64,000 nucleotides of DNA, taken from contig CM060174.1 of assembly GCA_030549775.1 (NCBI GenBank), positions 40,653,086 through 40,717,085 of the forward strand. Reading direction: 5' to 3'. Shown here one piece after another: positions 46,051 through 59,090 of the stretch. This DNA comes from Tamarix chinensis. Taxonomy: Eukaryota; Streptophyta; Magnoliopsida; Caryophyllales; Tamaricaceae. How positions within the stretch are numbered: the stretch's first letter is position 1; each line of letters begins with the position of its first letter. The position numbers were made by a program, and so were the translations under genes. The notes below the pieces were generated by a model. That model did not search any database. It was not told the DNA's origin and was given only the letters and a program-made list of their open reading frames with translations.

Positions 46051-46960
46051 TAACAACTTGAGTGATATTAGACCGAGTACACATTGTAGCATATATAATG
46101 CAATGGACAACATTTAATTATGGAACAGTAGCCACAAACTCCTCTTCCTTTTTAAATTTCTGATAATCCAACGAACATTATCTAAAGTGAGTATCAAAAA
46201 ACATAAATGTAGAACAAATGAGTGTACCTCTGATCATTAAGATCACAACTAAGATCAGAGTAACCCATTGATAAAATAGTTGACAACACATGCTCAATAC
46301 AAACCAATACTATATGCACCAAGTACCTCATAATCTACACCACAACTAACCAAGTTGTTTTCAAGTCACTCACTACACACATGATCAAAATCTAAGTAAT
46401 ATAATGGTTGGTACTAATCACATCATACATCAAGTATCTCACTAGTATAAAGTATGATCTAATGACTAAGCAAGCCACCATAACCACTTTAGATTTGGGC
46501 ACCTCTAAAATCTTGAGCTTATTCTCCTCAAAAATTTCCTTTGCTACATCAAGCAAAATATAGACATACAACAAAAGAATAACTAGTGAAACAACACCCA
46601 TCAATGTTTGAGTCCATTAAAGAGACCATGTCTCTTCCTTAACAAGAGAAAAAAACCATAAGGCAGAATCAACATCCAAAATAATCTCTAAGTTTAACAC
46701 TGGCCCAACACACTAATACTACTAACCATAGGTAATAAAGAATAACCAGCTCTGCTTAAAGCAACATTCTCCACTTACTAACAAAATTCCTCATCACTAG
46801 AAGAATCTATATCTGCTAGATCCACAACAACCTCCACCTTATCTAAAGTAGTCATCACACTCTCTTACTCCACCTTCTTACTAAGAAGAAATTTATATTC
46901 ATAGAAGGTAATACATCAAGATGTAATCGGGTCAGAAAACAAGGAATCCTGAGTTATGCT
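46051..46960 (-). pseudogene. pol: copia RT remnant and post-integrase linker
   Basis: The 70-codon frame at 46604-46392 contains VILLLYVYILLDVAKEIFEE, the copia catalytic box LLLYVDD with the two aspartates lost, followed by KLKIL. Further right (46780-46960) the frame shows ITFYEYKFLLSKK, matching the linker after copia integrase, and an acidic DLADIDSSSDEE stretch. Most of RT between these pieces is decayed. Confidence 0.65.
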
Positions 46961-49900
46961 TGTAATACACTAAAAACTTACTTAGCCTAATCCCATATCA
47001 TTAGTGCCGTAATTGGATCATAATCTTGAGAAATATTAGTTTAGCCCTAACCGTATTTCTTAATCCCAAAACTTTAACCAAATATAAGACCATGACTCAA
47101 ATAAAGAGTATTTTGTACACCAAAAGAAAACTTATAGCTATTCCTAACTATTTTTGATAATCAAAAATCATCTAAACTAACCCCTAAATCTTTTTCTCTT
47201 TTCCCTTTTCCTTCTCATTTTATTTTCTTTCCTCTCCTTTACACCATGAAACCAAGCTGTAATATTTAAAAAATGTTACAACTTGCACCCTACCCACTTG
47301 CACCATCACCTCTTGTAGACATCAATGACCCATCACCCTACTTCCCTTCTTTTCTTTCTCCTTCTCCTTCTGCTTCCCTATCCCTACCTGACCTGTACAC
47401 CCTATGCACACAGCCTTCCACTTCTCCTTATCCTAATTCAATAAACAAACACAACCATCCCCATTACCTATCATTATTCCAAACACTCAGCCATCTTTTC
47501 CTCTACACCACCCTACACCATTCAGCACACGCCTCCCTCTTCTCTCACTTTTCCCTTCCACAATTCACTCTATAAGCACACATGACTATATATATATATA
47601 TATATATGTATGTATATATATGTATATATGTAAATACACACCACACACTCTTCTTTCCTTCTCATTGTTTTTTCTCCATTGTACCCATTTTGTGTCTGAA
47701 ACTCTACCCGAGACCCCCTCTCCCTTCTCCTTTCTTCTATCATCCTTTCTTCTCCTTCATCCTTCATTGTTCCCCAATTTTTGGCCTACCTACCACCCAT
47801 TCCACAACCACAACCACCACTCACCACCTATTAGCTAGGGGACTAACCACTAAGGTTAACCCAACCATCCCTAGCACCATCACCAACCGTTGCCACATAC
47901 CACCTACTATTTTCCCTTCTTTCTGTCCTTACTTATCTCATGATTACAAATCTCATAGCCTATACACAACCTTAAGCACATACATGTAACACTAAAATTT
48001 CCTACCACACAAACATGCAACCAATTACTTTTTTCCCGTGCACCCTTGCACACTCACACACAACCTAAATGCCCGCCTCTGTGCATCTGTTCATCTTGTG
48101 AAATCTTTGCCCAGTAATAGAGCACAGTCGTGCCTCTTTTCACTACCTAGTCATCTAAGATCCTTTCTCTTAACTAGGGCTGGGCACTTTTAGCTTCCCA
48201 TTCTTGGCCATGCACCATATTTTCACCACCAAACCTTGTTCAAACACCACCAAATTTTTACCATTACTCCACCACACATTCTACTACTTATCCACACATC
48301 CCAAGATTCCATTTGAATATGGTTATTTCTATTTTTACCCTCTTTACTTTAATTTCTTGTTTGATTAAACACTTTGAGCATAACCATGAATTTTATGATT
48401 ATTTAGCTTTGGAGGAGGAAGTCTAGGATTTATGTGCTTAAAGCCTAGTGTCCTAGTTGGTAAGAATCCTATTCAATGTTTATGATTTTTCTGTTAATTT
48501 CTTGTATGGCTATGTGTGTTTTCCATGATATTATTGATATATGATGTAGCATGTGTAGATCATGATATTTTGTGATGATATGAATATTATGTTGAAAGAA
48601 AATAAGAATAGGTGAGAGGTACCATTATAATTTTATTATGATAATGGCATATTTGGAAATACACATATTATATGAAATATGGGCTAAACAAGCTTTGATA
48701 AGTGGACATAAGTATTTTAATGAAGTATGATGATAATTGATAGATTTGGAAAATAATGTGTGTGGTAGGTCCAATATTTTATAAAATAAAGGTTATTATT
48801 GATGCTTAAGTGTAATTAAGTCACTAAGAGATAATAAGGCAAATTTGGTGTTCTATGTATAAGGTGGATTAAAATATGATAGTGATATCATGAAGAGTAC
48901 TTGGAAGTATAATTGTTGTTTTAGGTTTTATAAATGAATTAATGGTTAACTTGGCTATAATAATCTTATTATGATAATATCATTATTCCATGTGTAAAAT
49001 CTATAGGTTATTCGGTAATTGAATATGTTGATAATGTTTGAACCTTCAAGGTTATCTATTAGAATTGGTAATCATTTAAATTTCATGGGAGGTATTATGG
49101 CTAATATATGGAATTAGGGTTTTAGAGATTTCTGTGAGTAAGAAGTTGGAATAAGATTATTAAGATATGTGTATGAAAAAGGAACTAAATAACGCATTTT
49201 GGGTATAATAATAGTGATGATATTTGGAGATGATATAATATAAATTGTGTGGAATAATTAGCATGGGAAATTGAATACTAAAGGGTGTGTAATTAGGGTT
49301 TGAAATGATGTGAGAACTTTGACATATGTGACGTATGTATCTGCCTTATTGTGTTTGATGCCTGAGGATCAATAGTGGCCCGGGAGCATTTTTCCCTAAC
49401 ATGGTGACACCAAGGTGTTGTTTTTATATATAAATCAAATTCGACCAGACAATAGTCGCTCAAGAGCGTTTTGTCCCATGAAGGTGATGTTTTCAGATCT
49501 GTTCAGCTAGAAGATAATAGTAGCTCATGTCTATTGTCCCTAAAAAGGTGTTTTAGGATATTGTGCCTATTTAAGAATAGTGGGGTTCGTACACTCAACG
49601 TATATAAAAAAAATAGAAATTGATTAAGCTTAATAAAGAGATCTAAATCATTTTATATCCTATGAGTTGCTTCATTTATTTCTTTAATCACTTATTACCT
49701 AATGTGAAAGCATGTGCTAATTATATCCCTGTTTGATAGTATTGTTCGCTTTCTCAGTACGTAACAAATTGACCACTAGTTTTATGGTTGCTACTCTTTC
49801 CCACAAGTAAGAGACCCTAATTCTTATGTGTAAGTTTTAGAATATCATGTAGATGATTATTCTACCTATGATTCCTTATGTGGGGATGCGTGATTTCATG

Positions 49901-50227
49901 TATATTAGGGGTTGGGTGAAGAGTAATGTTATCCGGTAGATGTATTTAACCAAATAGCATTTTAGACTCCTAATTAATAGTATACCCTTATTTTTTATTT
50001 TGCGTATTAAAACTTAGAGTTAAACTCCAAACTCATTTTTGTATTATAAATTTCTCTTACATTTCTAATTTCCTTACATTACTTTACTTGTTTTAGCCTT
50101 GTAATTGATGTAAGGATGGTTAAATAAGCCAGATTTATGTCAATTATGATGGTAACATCTAATATTTTACTTATTTACTTCCACTATAAAAATAAAATTT
50201 TTAAGTAGTAAAAATTAAGGTGTTACT
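46961..50227 (+). mobile_element. Tekay-like solo LTR, short subfamily
   Basis: Starts TGTAATACACTAAAAAC and ends AAGGTGTTACT; 3267 bases. Flanks ATGCT and ATGAT differ in one base. Collinear with 18716-22263 in opposite orientation: head, CT-rich leader (47180-48330, with a TA/TG microsatellite 47588-47630), donor-like GTTG|GTAAGA at 48460, eroded repeat cluster 49370-49575, acceptor-like TGTGTAAG at 49833-49834, end. Frames of 72-135 codons at 47273-47989 lie in the CT-rich leader and are not genes. Confidence 0.82.
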
Positions 50228-50841
50228 ATGATAGTGCAAATTCTAAGTCCTAGGTGCATCAAACCAATACTAGTAACATTTGATTCGCACATTTCTAATG
50301 TTTCCTCAACTTCACCGTTAATAGTTGCAACAACAAGCTCCTACATTGTCCTGATCCACTTGTCAAAAATCACCACTATAGCCCTTTTAGTAACCTTTAA
50401 TGTGAAATTCTTAATGACACACCCATAACCTTTTATATGTAAGGAACATAGGGAAATCAAGCTCTTGGTCATATTTGGATCATGATGAACACTATACAGT
50501 GTCCTAACCATAACATCATGCATTCTCGCCCTCATAGTCCCAATCCCAACAACTCTATATGAAGCAAAATTTCCAAAGATAACAACTCCACATCAAAATG
50601 TTTCATATGTCTAGAACTACCGTCTATTGGGACAAACATTGTAGGAGCACCAAGAATCTAGAATCCACCTATTAGCCACTTTTGTATGTCCATCTATGGT
50701 GAATAGTACATCATCATCACCATCATAATCATCCATGGTAACATCACCCTTAGTACATACACCATCAGTAGTATCTATCAATTTCCTATTGGGATAGTAT
50801 CTCCTAATATTGATATCAATGCAACAACCATGACATGTCAC
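50228..50841 (-). pseudogene. copia protease and pre-integrase segment
   Basis: Frames at 50841-50617 and 50535-50341. The first has a ruined zinc knuckle (CHGCCIDINIRRYYPN), an acidic linker, and NRWILDSWCSYNVCPN, the copia protease active site with D-S-W for D-S-G. The second continues GIGTMRARMHDVMVRTL and SLISLCSLHIKGYGC, then EETLEMCES and LMHLGL, the pre-integrase H-L-G-H motif with changes. The integrase catalytic core expected next is absent. Confidence 0.8.
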
Positions 50842-50859
50842 ATTCTTCCACTAACTCTT

Positions 50860-51476
50860 CAACTTAGATCTGGACTACTTCTTGTCACTAGATATCCATT
50901 AAAATATCCTTCCCTAGTTAACTTATTATGAATTAACTCTCATTGCGTTAGTGTGTATTTCACATCCTTAAGGACTAACTCATCCTTTCCATAAAAATAG
51001 TTTTACAAAATTGCTTAAAACTAGCGGGCGAAAAACATAATAACATAATAGCCAAATCTTCATCATGTAATTTGAACTTTATGTTATTAAAATCCATATT
51101 AGTAGAATCAAATTTATCAAGATAAGATTTCAAGTACTAATCCTCACCTAATTTCAGGTTATAATGTCTACTCTTCTATAGTAGCTGATTCGCTACTGAT
51201 TTTGACATGTATAATGGCTAAACTTCAATCGCAAGGTAGCCACTATTAATTCCTTTGCCACTTATCACAATACCTCATTAAAGGCACAACTATAGATTAG
51301 AGAGGGCTTCAAACATACTTCTTCAAATCTCTCTCTAACATCAAATCTTACTTTTTCAAATGACTGGATATCACCTTCTCCAAATTATTGTGAATTAGGA
51401 TCACTCGCATCTTTAATTTCCATGATTCAAAATTAGTAAACCAATTGAATTTATCAATATCAAATATTTTACCCAT
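50860..51476 (-). pseudogene. gag: copia gag (broken)
   Basis: ATG at 51476, 29 bases past the primer site, opens MGKIFDIDKFNWFTNFESWK followed by LKMRVILIHNNLEKVI, the standard copia gag N-terminus. Stops begin after about 43 codons. The downstream part up to about 50860 is poorly preserved. Confidence 0.75.
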
Positions 51477-51504
51477 CCTAATTACCAAATCTCTCCAACA
51501 AATG

Positions 51505-51520
51505 CAACTTTGATACCAAA
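51505..51520 (-). promoter_or_regulatory. copia primer binding site
   Basis: Minus strand TTTGGTATCAAAGTTG, four bases after the LTR end; one change from the initiator-Met tRNA complement within TGGTATCAGAG. Confidence 0.75.
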
Positions 51521-51524
51521 TTTC

Positions 51525-51998
51525 TGTGGAATTACATGGATTGTATATATATAAGAAAAAATTAGAATCAAACAAGATGATGAGCAAGTAATTATTGAAT
51601 CACAAAATAGAGCTATTGAGGGAAAAATAGATATCCTTATACGTGCTCTTTTGTAATTATAGGATGTAATTCTATAAACAAGAAAAAAGTTTAGTTGGCA
51701 TAAATTGATGGTGAGGATTCTCTCATATATCTTTTATATTAGAAAAAAAATCCTATAGGAATAAGACAATATGTTTGAAAAATAAAGGAAAAACATAGTA
51801 TGTGTTTAGGAAACATGGGAACCCCATATTCATTTCATTACTCTCATTTTTTTCCCAAAACTCACATCAAAATATTTTGGGAATAAACATGAGGCCACAT
51901 GTTTATTCCAGAACATATAAACCTACACATAACTTCTTGTATACGTACATGAACAAACAAAATGTCATATTATACATCAAATACCTAGCCAAAGCTCA
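51525..51998 (-). repeat. 5' LTR of the copia element
   Basis: The minus strand runs from TGAGCTTTGGCTAGG to AATTCCACA. Related to 38926-39409 with moderate divergence, indicating an old insertion. Confidence 0.75.
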
Positions 51999-54033
51999 CT
52001 AGTAAAACAATCAATTGATTTTCATTAAAGCAAGATGAATCGTAAACCATTCAACTATTTCTTGCTAAAACTAGTTAACATGTTCGCTGCAATAACCAAA
52101 CATACAAATGTTTTGAGCTAGTTGATAGCCGATCTACACAATTTGATTGGTAAACTAGTCTACTGGTCCTTGCCAAAACTAGTTGCTTGGTTACGCGTAA
52201 CAACTAAGCATAAAAAGTTCCTAAACTAGTTTACTAATAACTTTAACAAGTTGTCTAGTAATCTATTAGGTTGGTTCTTATCAAAACTCATTTATTGGTT
52301 ACTGAAAAACATAACATGCACTCAGTTTGAGGCTAATTTCTACATTTTTTACCCAAACCAAAAGTTAATAATACAAAAATTAATGAATTAATGTGCTTAA
52401 TATCTTTAACTATACTTAGGATCTCATTATCACAAAAAATTCACAATCACACCCTATAGTTTCATGGAGAGCCTTAATGGACTTTATAACATAATTTATC
52501 ACGTTTTAATTCCATATAACACAAGTCATTCTTAATAAACACATACGTCAGCACTTGCTAACATTCTATGATTTTTAAGACAACCACTAATGATACCAAT
52601 CACTAAGATTAAAATACATGCGGAACCATATAAGAGTTTCATTCCATTCCATTCCATTCATGTTTATCATATTCAATAATAACATGCTAACACTCCTACT
52701 TTCTAATACAAGAAATCCTACTAACACAAAATGCTAGACAAACATTTAAACACCACCATCACTCTCCATGCAATAGTAAGACAATGGTTTACTCCAGGTA
52801 ACTATAAAACACCAACAAAAAGAGAAGAAGAAAGAGATTTCCTCTAAGATTGAAAAAAAATCCTCAAAACATCTAACCCTAAAACATCTTTGAAAAAAAA
52901 GATAAGAAACTCTATAAAAACCTCATAAAATCTTGTAAAAAATGAAATAAAAACTTAATAGTAATAGAGAAGGCAAAAGAGGCTCAAGATCTTCCCAAAC
53001 ACCAAATTTGTAAGGAATGAGAATAATTAACCTTCAAATTTATCCTAATTCTAGCAATCTTTATATAGAGAAAATAAAAGAGACCTAGGTAAAGGATTTG
53101 AGGAAGTTGAGATGAGTAGAAACATAGTAGGAATGTGGAGAAGAAAACATAATATCAAGAATGAAAGTGTGAATCTTTGTGGAGTCTAAGAAAAGATTAA
53201 GGGGGTAGCTCAATCGTGGTTGTAAAAAGCAAAAGGAAAGGAAGAATAGGGTTATAGGGTATTATAATAAGTTTTATTTATTCTCCTAAAACCCCTAATG
53301 AACTATAGCCTTTTTGGAGGGAAATTGAGCTAGAAGATAAAGGTTACCTAAATGGTGGAGGTAATACCTTTGTTAATTCCCAAAGTCATTGAAGGTTATT
53401 AAGGTAAAAGAGAAAAAAGAAAAGAAAAGATTGATAGGCCGAGCAACTGGCCATCATGCCAACTTAATTTTAGAGGCAAACCACTTGGGAATCAAATTTA
53501 CAATAAAGAGACAGGAAGGGAAAAAAATAACTATAATGAGATCACCAAAGCCGTTAGATCCATAAATTTGTTTAAGACAAGCTAAAGGTTTAAAATGCTC
53601 TATAAACTCATAAAAATATTTTATAGCTAAGTCAAAGGATAGTTACAAAGTTTTAGAGCTTCTAGCAAAAGTCCCATATTAAAATCAAACACAATTATAA
53701 TCAGGTTAGTCAAATATATTAGATCATATATAAAAACTAATCGACTTGTCAAACCAATGGACCAGCCTAATAGAATTAGGGATTGGTTCTTCAAGACCTT
53801 GAATCCTTGAAAAAGATGAACATGTTGACTAGTTTTTGTAGAAACTAAGTCTTTAAAAAATAAAATTACTATTAAACCCTTTTGAAAACCAAACTAATAT
53901 AACATCTAAGTTACAACTCTACATATGTAAATCACAATCAAACACACCTATAAACCTTGATTAATCTTATTTGAATCATAATCAAATATATAAAGAAGCA
54001 TATATCATATGGCCTATAAACTGGGGTATTACA
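51999..54033 (-). mobile_element. Tekay-like LTR fragment
   Basis: The right edge CTGGGGTATTACA is the start of a minus-strand giant LTR (TGTAATACCCCAG). A TATA-like CTATATAAAG box lies near 53062-53070, about 970 bases from that start, as in sister copies. At 51999-52280 several AAACTAGTTGACTGG-type units recur. The 3' part is lost; 38743-38925 may be its continuation across the copia insertion. Confidence 0.6.
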
Positions 54034-54854
54034 TTCAATTTGGCAAGGGTGTATGTGTATGCATGCTATTTTTCCTAGTATTCAATTTGGTAAGGGTGTA
54101 GGTTCACTAATGACTTTTTATATTTGGAAACCTTATATAGGTTTTTTAAACCTTCTTTTTTGATTTCTTTTATGTAATAGAGTTATGACCTATAATTCTA
54201 GTTGATGTTCCATCATATAGCATTAGAAATGTACCTCATAGGGCTTCCATGTTGGTTCTTATGAAGATTGTTTGACATTTTATAAAGATTTGAAAAACTT
54301 ATATTCTTATGATGGAGTTACAACCTATAACACTACCACATTCATAGATTTTTATTTTTTTATTTTGAAAGAGTATGCATAAGTTAAAAGAAAATGGGGA
54401 TGAAATCATCACATCAAACATGGTGTGAAGTCAAGGTTAACACCTACCCCATGATAATTGTATGGCTAAACTACCCTTATACTCAAAGTATTAGGTATAT
54501 CTTCCACATAACCCAAGTTCAATATGAGATTTATCAAACATAGAATTTAAGCCCAAAAAATATTTTTTAATGAAATAAATAAGAATATAAATGAACAAAA
54601 TTAAACATTTAACATTTACAACTAAAATATTAAACATAGATATAAGAAAATAATTGAGGAAAATAGTGTGGATTGCCTACACAAAACCTAATGCCATTTT
54701 CCCTAGTAAAACTTCTTAAAGATGGTTAACCTACAAAATAAATCTAACTACTCCCTAGCATTTTCCAAATTTAAGAAAGTGCCACAGAGCACATTAGTAT
54801 GATTAGGTATTTAGAAAAATCTAGCTCTTATAAGCACTAAAACTCAAATAATGT
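54034..54854. other. Unassigned spacer
   Basis: About 820 bases between two LTRs. TTCAATTTGG.AAGGGTGTA occurs twice at 54034 and 54082, a short direct duplication. No gene recognised. Confidence 0.5.
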
Positions 54855-55956
54855 TGTAATACCCTAAAATTTTGTACTAAAAATTTTATTTTAACTGAAG
54901 CATAATAACAAGATAATTAGGTGTTACCATCATACTTGATATAAGTAATATTTATTATACCATCCTTACATCAAATATAGTGAAACATATTAAGAGGTTA
55001 AAATAACATAAGTAGAGAATGAATGAACATATCATAAAACTTAGATATTAGTTAGATTAAGATCCAAGTACAGAATAATAAAATACAATAAAAAAGGGAT
55101 CTAATGGAACTAAGACTCCAAAAGGTACCTAGATAAAAACTAGCTACTAGATAACATTAAATCAACATCTAAAACCTAATAAGTATAAATCACTCCTCCA
55201 TGAGAAATGCTTAATAATTTGTGAAATTATCTTAATAGTCCTTAGTAAATATCACAATAAAATCTAAGACAATAGCTTGTAGGAATAAGTAATACCTATA
55301 ACAAGAATGCTTAATCTTTGCATATTAACAAAGGTAACAATAAAATCTTAATAAGAAGACATAAGACACACATAGAGTTATATGGAAGACATAAAAATGC
55401 ACAATAAATATATCATGAGGTGACTAAAGAAATGAGTAGAAATAGTGTTCCTTAATAGGTATACTTATAATGTATTTATTTTATTATGTTGAGTTTAGGG
55501 ACGCTACTATTCTCTTCTAGCTAAACAGATTGGTACAACTCTTAAGGTAGAATGCTCCTAACCACTGTCCTTATCTAATGGATCAAATAGGTAATATCCA
55601 AGGGCATGTTTCCATCCAATAATCTCATCAAGTGAAACAAATTGGTAAAAATCCTAATATATAATATTCTTGACCACTATTCTCATCTAATAGAACACAC
55701 TATAAAACCTTCCCCTAACTTATATGATATTTCACTTTAAGTTTTAATGTCTTTTTAGACTATTAGTTAACTTGATATTATCATGCAGGAATATAATAAA
55801 TAAGAAAGACACATACAACAAAACAAGTAGTGGTTTAGGTTTTTCCTTAAAGGGATTGCCCACAACATCCTTAAAGCCCTAATTTTATGAGATAAGCATA
55901 ACTTCTTCCATAAGGCTCATTTAACCAACACACTTAGCACACCTTCCTAATATACA

Positions 55957-56601
55957 TGGTGTGGATCAAGGTGGCGAGAAGCGTTGGGTTGATCACTTCC
56001 TTGTTCCCATTGGCCACAAGTTGATGCTTGAAGAAAAACACTTGTTTTAAGATGCTTAAACTTGCCACAGAGGATGAAAACTGGTTGAAGTTCTTTGAAG
56101 GTTGAATTTGCATTCAAGATTTGAATGAGGGAAGGAAATTGAAGGAAGTAATGCCTCGGGCTTTCCTAGATATACTACTCCAAAAAGGGACAGACAATTC
56201 ATACTTGAGAAATAGATTCAAAATGATTGCAATTATTATGCGTGTACAACATAGGTATATATATAAGTGAGGGAGTCAACAGTAAGGCTTAAATCAGCTA
56301 GTCTTCCCCCTTAATTCAAGCTAAATTACCTAAATTGAATTAAGCTCATATAATGCCTAATCGTAATCATAATATCATCATCTAAATGATATTAATGACT
56401 AACATTACAAAGCCACACAATCAACTATTCTACATAGATGAAATTACATTAAATCCCTAACTTACATAAAATACACTTAGGGTTTACAACAAGTTTAATA
56501 TAACTAATGATAATCATCACCATATCTTGTTGTAGTGTCATCCCATGTATGCCATAGCCTTGTATACTTGTACACTTTAAGTCTTGTTTGGTGTGTTAAC
56601 A
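55957..56601 (-). repeat. 3' LTR of the CRM-like element
   Basis: 645 bases. The minus strand starts TGTTAACACACCAAAC right after the polypurine tract AAGGAGAAGA (56611-56602) and ends GATCCACACCA. Similar throughout to 61972-62638. Confidence 0.85.
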
Positions 56602-58046
56602 TCTTCTCCTTGCAAAGATGTAATATACCTGCAAGAATATCTTAGATCATTTTCAATTCCAAGCATAGACATGTTATCAAGAATATTTAATATGATTGGC
56701 TCCAATATTAAGAAAGATAAATTTTCCTTACCTTGAGAATCAATAGGAATATGAGGATTAATAGATTCTCCTGCATCATTCTCCCCAAGTTGAGAAGAAT
56801 TTGCCCTCAAATTTTCATCAGCATAATATGGAGACAAATCACCAACATTAAAAGTTCTTGATATTCCATCATAATGGTCTCGAAGTTCAAGTTCATAAGC
56901 ATTATCCCCAAACTTTCTTAGTATTTTAAAAGTACCATCAGCTCTTGGCATTATTTTACTTTTATGTAAATTAGGAAATCTTTCTTTACACAAATGTAAC
57001 CAAACTAAGTCACCAGGAGAAAATAGATGTGTGTTTCTATGCTTATTCGCTTCAGCTTTATACTTGGCATTAGCTTTTTCAATATTAGTTTTGATTTTCT
57101 CCTGAAGCTGTTGAAAAACATTTACTCTATATTCGGCTTCATAATTTTGTAACTCACCTCTTTTCAAGGGAATCATATTGATAGGCATGTGTGGGTTCAC
57201 TCCACACACCACCTCAAATAGACTAGTTTGAGTAGCACTAGATGGACTACGATTATAAGCAAACTCTGCATAAGCTAACTTAACATCCTAATCTTTATTA
57301 CTTTTATTAACTAAGACTCTTAATAATGTACCAAGAGTTCTATTAGTTACCTCAGTTTGAGCATCAGTTTGTGGATGATGTGAAGTGCTAAATAAAAATT
57401 TAGTACCATGCATATGCCATAAAGTTTTCTAAAAATAACTCATAAAATTGACATCCCAATCTGAGGCAATACTTTTAGGCACACCATGAAGTTTAACAAT
57501 CCCTCTAAAATATAAGTCAACAACATGTGTGGCATCATAGGTTTTATTACATGGAATAAAATGAGCCATTTTAGAAAATCTATCTACTACCACAAGAATA
57601 GAATCTTTACCATGTTGTGTTCTTGGTATCCCTAGGATAAAGTCCATACAAACTCTTTCCCATGGTTTATTAGGAATGGGTAAAGGTGTGTATAAGCCTT
57701 TAAGAAAGTAACTCTTTCATTTTTGACATGTAGAACATCTACATATCATAACTTGTACATTTTTAACCATTCGTGGCTAATAGAAATTTTCTTGGAATAT
57801 TTCCATAGTCTTATGTATACCAAAATGTCTCGCAATACTACCTTCATGTATTTCTTTGATTAGAAAGTATCGAATACTAAATCTAGGAATACAAAGTTTA
57901 TTTAGTCTGAATAAAAATCCATCTTGTATGACATAATTTTCATGGTATCCACTCTCTTTACATGCACTAAATATATCCTCAAAATCCTCATCTTTAGGAT
58001 ACAATTCTTGTAACATTTTGAAACCTAAGATTTTTGCATCCATCAT
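56577..58046 (-). pseudogene. Integrase of the CRM-like element
   Basis: N-terminal HHCC zinc region at 58046-57720 (HFGIHKT, then CRCSTCQK). The catalytic core at 57647-57230 starts [20 protein letters not shown] and includes [17 protein letters not shown] and [13 protein letters not shown], so the D, D and E positions are present. The C-terminal 211-codon frame (57212-56577) has LRKERF-like LCKERFPNLHKSKIMPRADG and TFNVGDLSPYY. That frame passes through the polypurine tract (coding G-E-D-V) and ends eight codons inside the LTR. At least three stops break the chain. It would insert element cDNA into the genome. Confidence 0.85.
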
Positions 58047-58059
58047 AACAAGTAACGTA

Positions 58060-59090
58060 GATCTAGAAGAAAGAGCATCTTCTACTACATTTTATTTTCC
58101 ATCTAAATGTTTGATAGAGAACACAAAGGATTGTAAGAAACTCACCCACTTTGCATGTCTTGGATTAAATTTCTTACAACTATGTAAGTATTTTAAACTT
58201 TCATGATCCGAATGTAATACAAAGAGTCTTAGTCTTAGATAATGACTCCATATCTCTAAACTCTGTATAATGGCAAAGCATTCCTTGTCATAAGTTGAAT
58301 AGTTAAGTTTGGCTCCATTCCTTGTGAAAGTACTCCTCCTATTCCAACTCCACTAGCATCACAAGTTACTTCAAAAAGGAGATAAAAGTGGGGTAAGGAT
58401 AAAATAGGGGCTTTAAAAATTTTATTTTTGAGGGTTTCAAAGGCTTGAGTAGCTTCTTGTCCCCAATAAAATTCACCCTTTTTCATGAGTTGTGTAATAG
58501 GTGTAGCTATAGTAGAAAAAATTCTTAATGAATATTCTATAGAAGCTAGATAATCCATGAAAACTTCTAACATCATGAACATTTTTAGGGATAAGTCATT
58601 CTTTTATAGCTCTAATCTTATTAGGATCTACTTTAATACCCTCTCCACTAATAATATAGCCTAGGAAAATTACACTCGGAAGCATAAAATCACATTTCTC
58701 AAGTTTTCCATATTATTTAGCTCTCCTTGTCTTATCAAATAATTTGCTCAAATTCACTAGGTGATCATAAACATTTTTGCTATACACAAGAATATCATCT
58801 AAATATACAACAATGAAATCACCAATAAAAGCTTGGAGAACTTCATTCATAAGTCTTATAAATGAGGTAGGTGTATTACATAATCCAAAAGGCATAACCA
58901 TCCACTCATAAAGACCATATTTAGTTTTAAAAGCAGTTTTCCATTCATCTCCATCTTTAATCCTTAATTGATGATAACCACTTCTCAAATCAATTTTGGA
59001 AAATACTTGGGCACCACAAAGTTCATCAAGCATATCATATAACCTAGGAATAGGAAAATGATATTTGCTAGTAATGTTATTCACTGCTCA
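58060..59090 (-). pseudogene. pol: RT and RNase H of the CRM-like element
   Basis: The RT frame 59084-58713 holds [55 protein letters not shown] and [12 protein letters not shown], a complete palm with intact YLDD near 58800. After stops, the frame 58582-58256 shows EFYWGQEATQAFETLK and VTCDASGVGIGGVLSQG, the RNase H start with its first D. The remaining RNase H, 58256-58060, is in other frames. These copy element RNA into DNA. Confidence 0.85.

Larger units (their letters stand above)
38926..51998 (-). mobile_element. Ty1/copia element split by nested LTRs
   Basis: Two related LTRs in the same orientation (484 bases at 38926-39409, 474 bases at 51525-51998) enclose, from right to left, a primer site, gag, protease, pre-integrase, RT remnant and RNase H. 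This is the copia order except that the integrase core is missing at the insertion point of 46961-50227. Gag opens MGKIFDIDKFNWFTNFESWK, a Tork/Ale-style start. Three other LTR insertions lie inside, expanding a roughly 4-kb remnant to 13 kb. Flanking duplications are not clear (AAATA and CTAGT). Confidence 0.85.

Noticed and set aside
47273..47989. A 100- and a 135-codon frame, the first starting MLQLAP like a frame at 21942-21730
   Set aside because: The two starts are homologous DNA in sister LTR leaders, but the frames diverge quickly and the rest is CT-rich low-complexity sequence.
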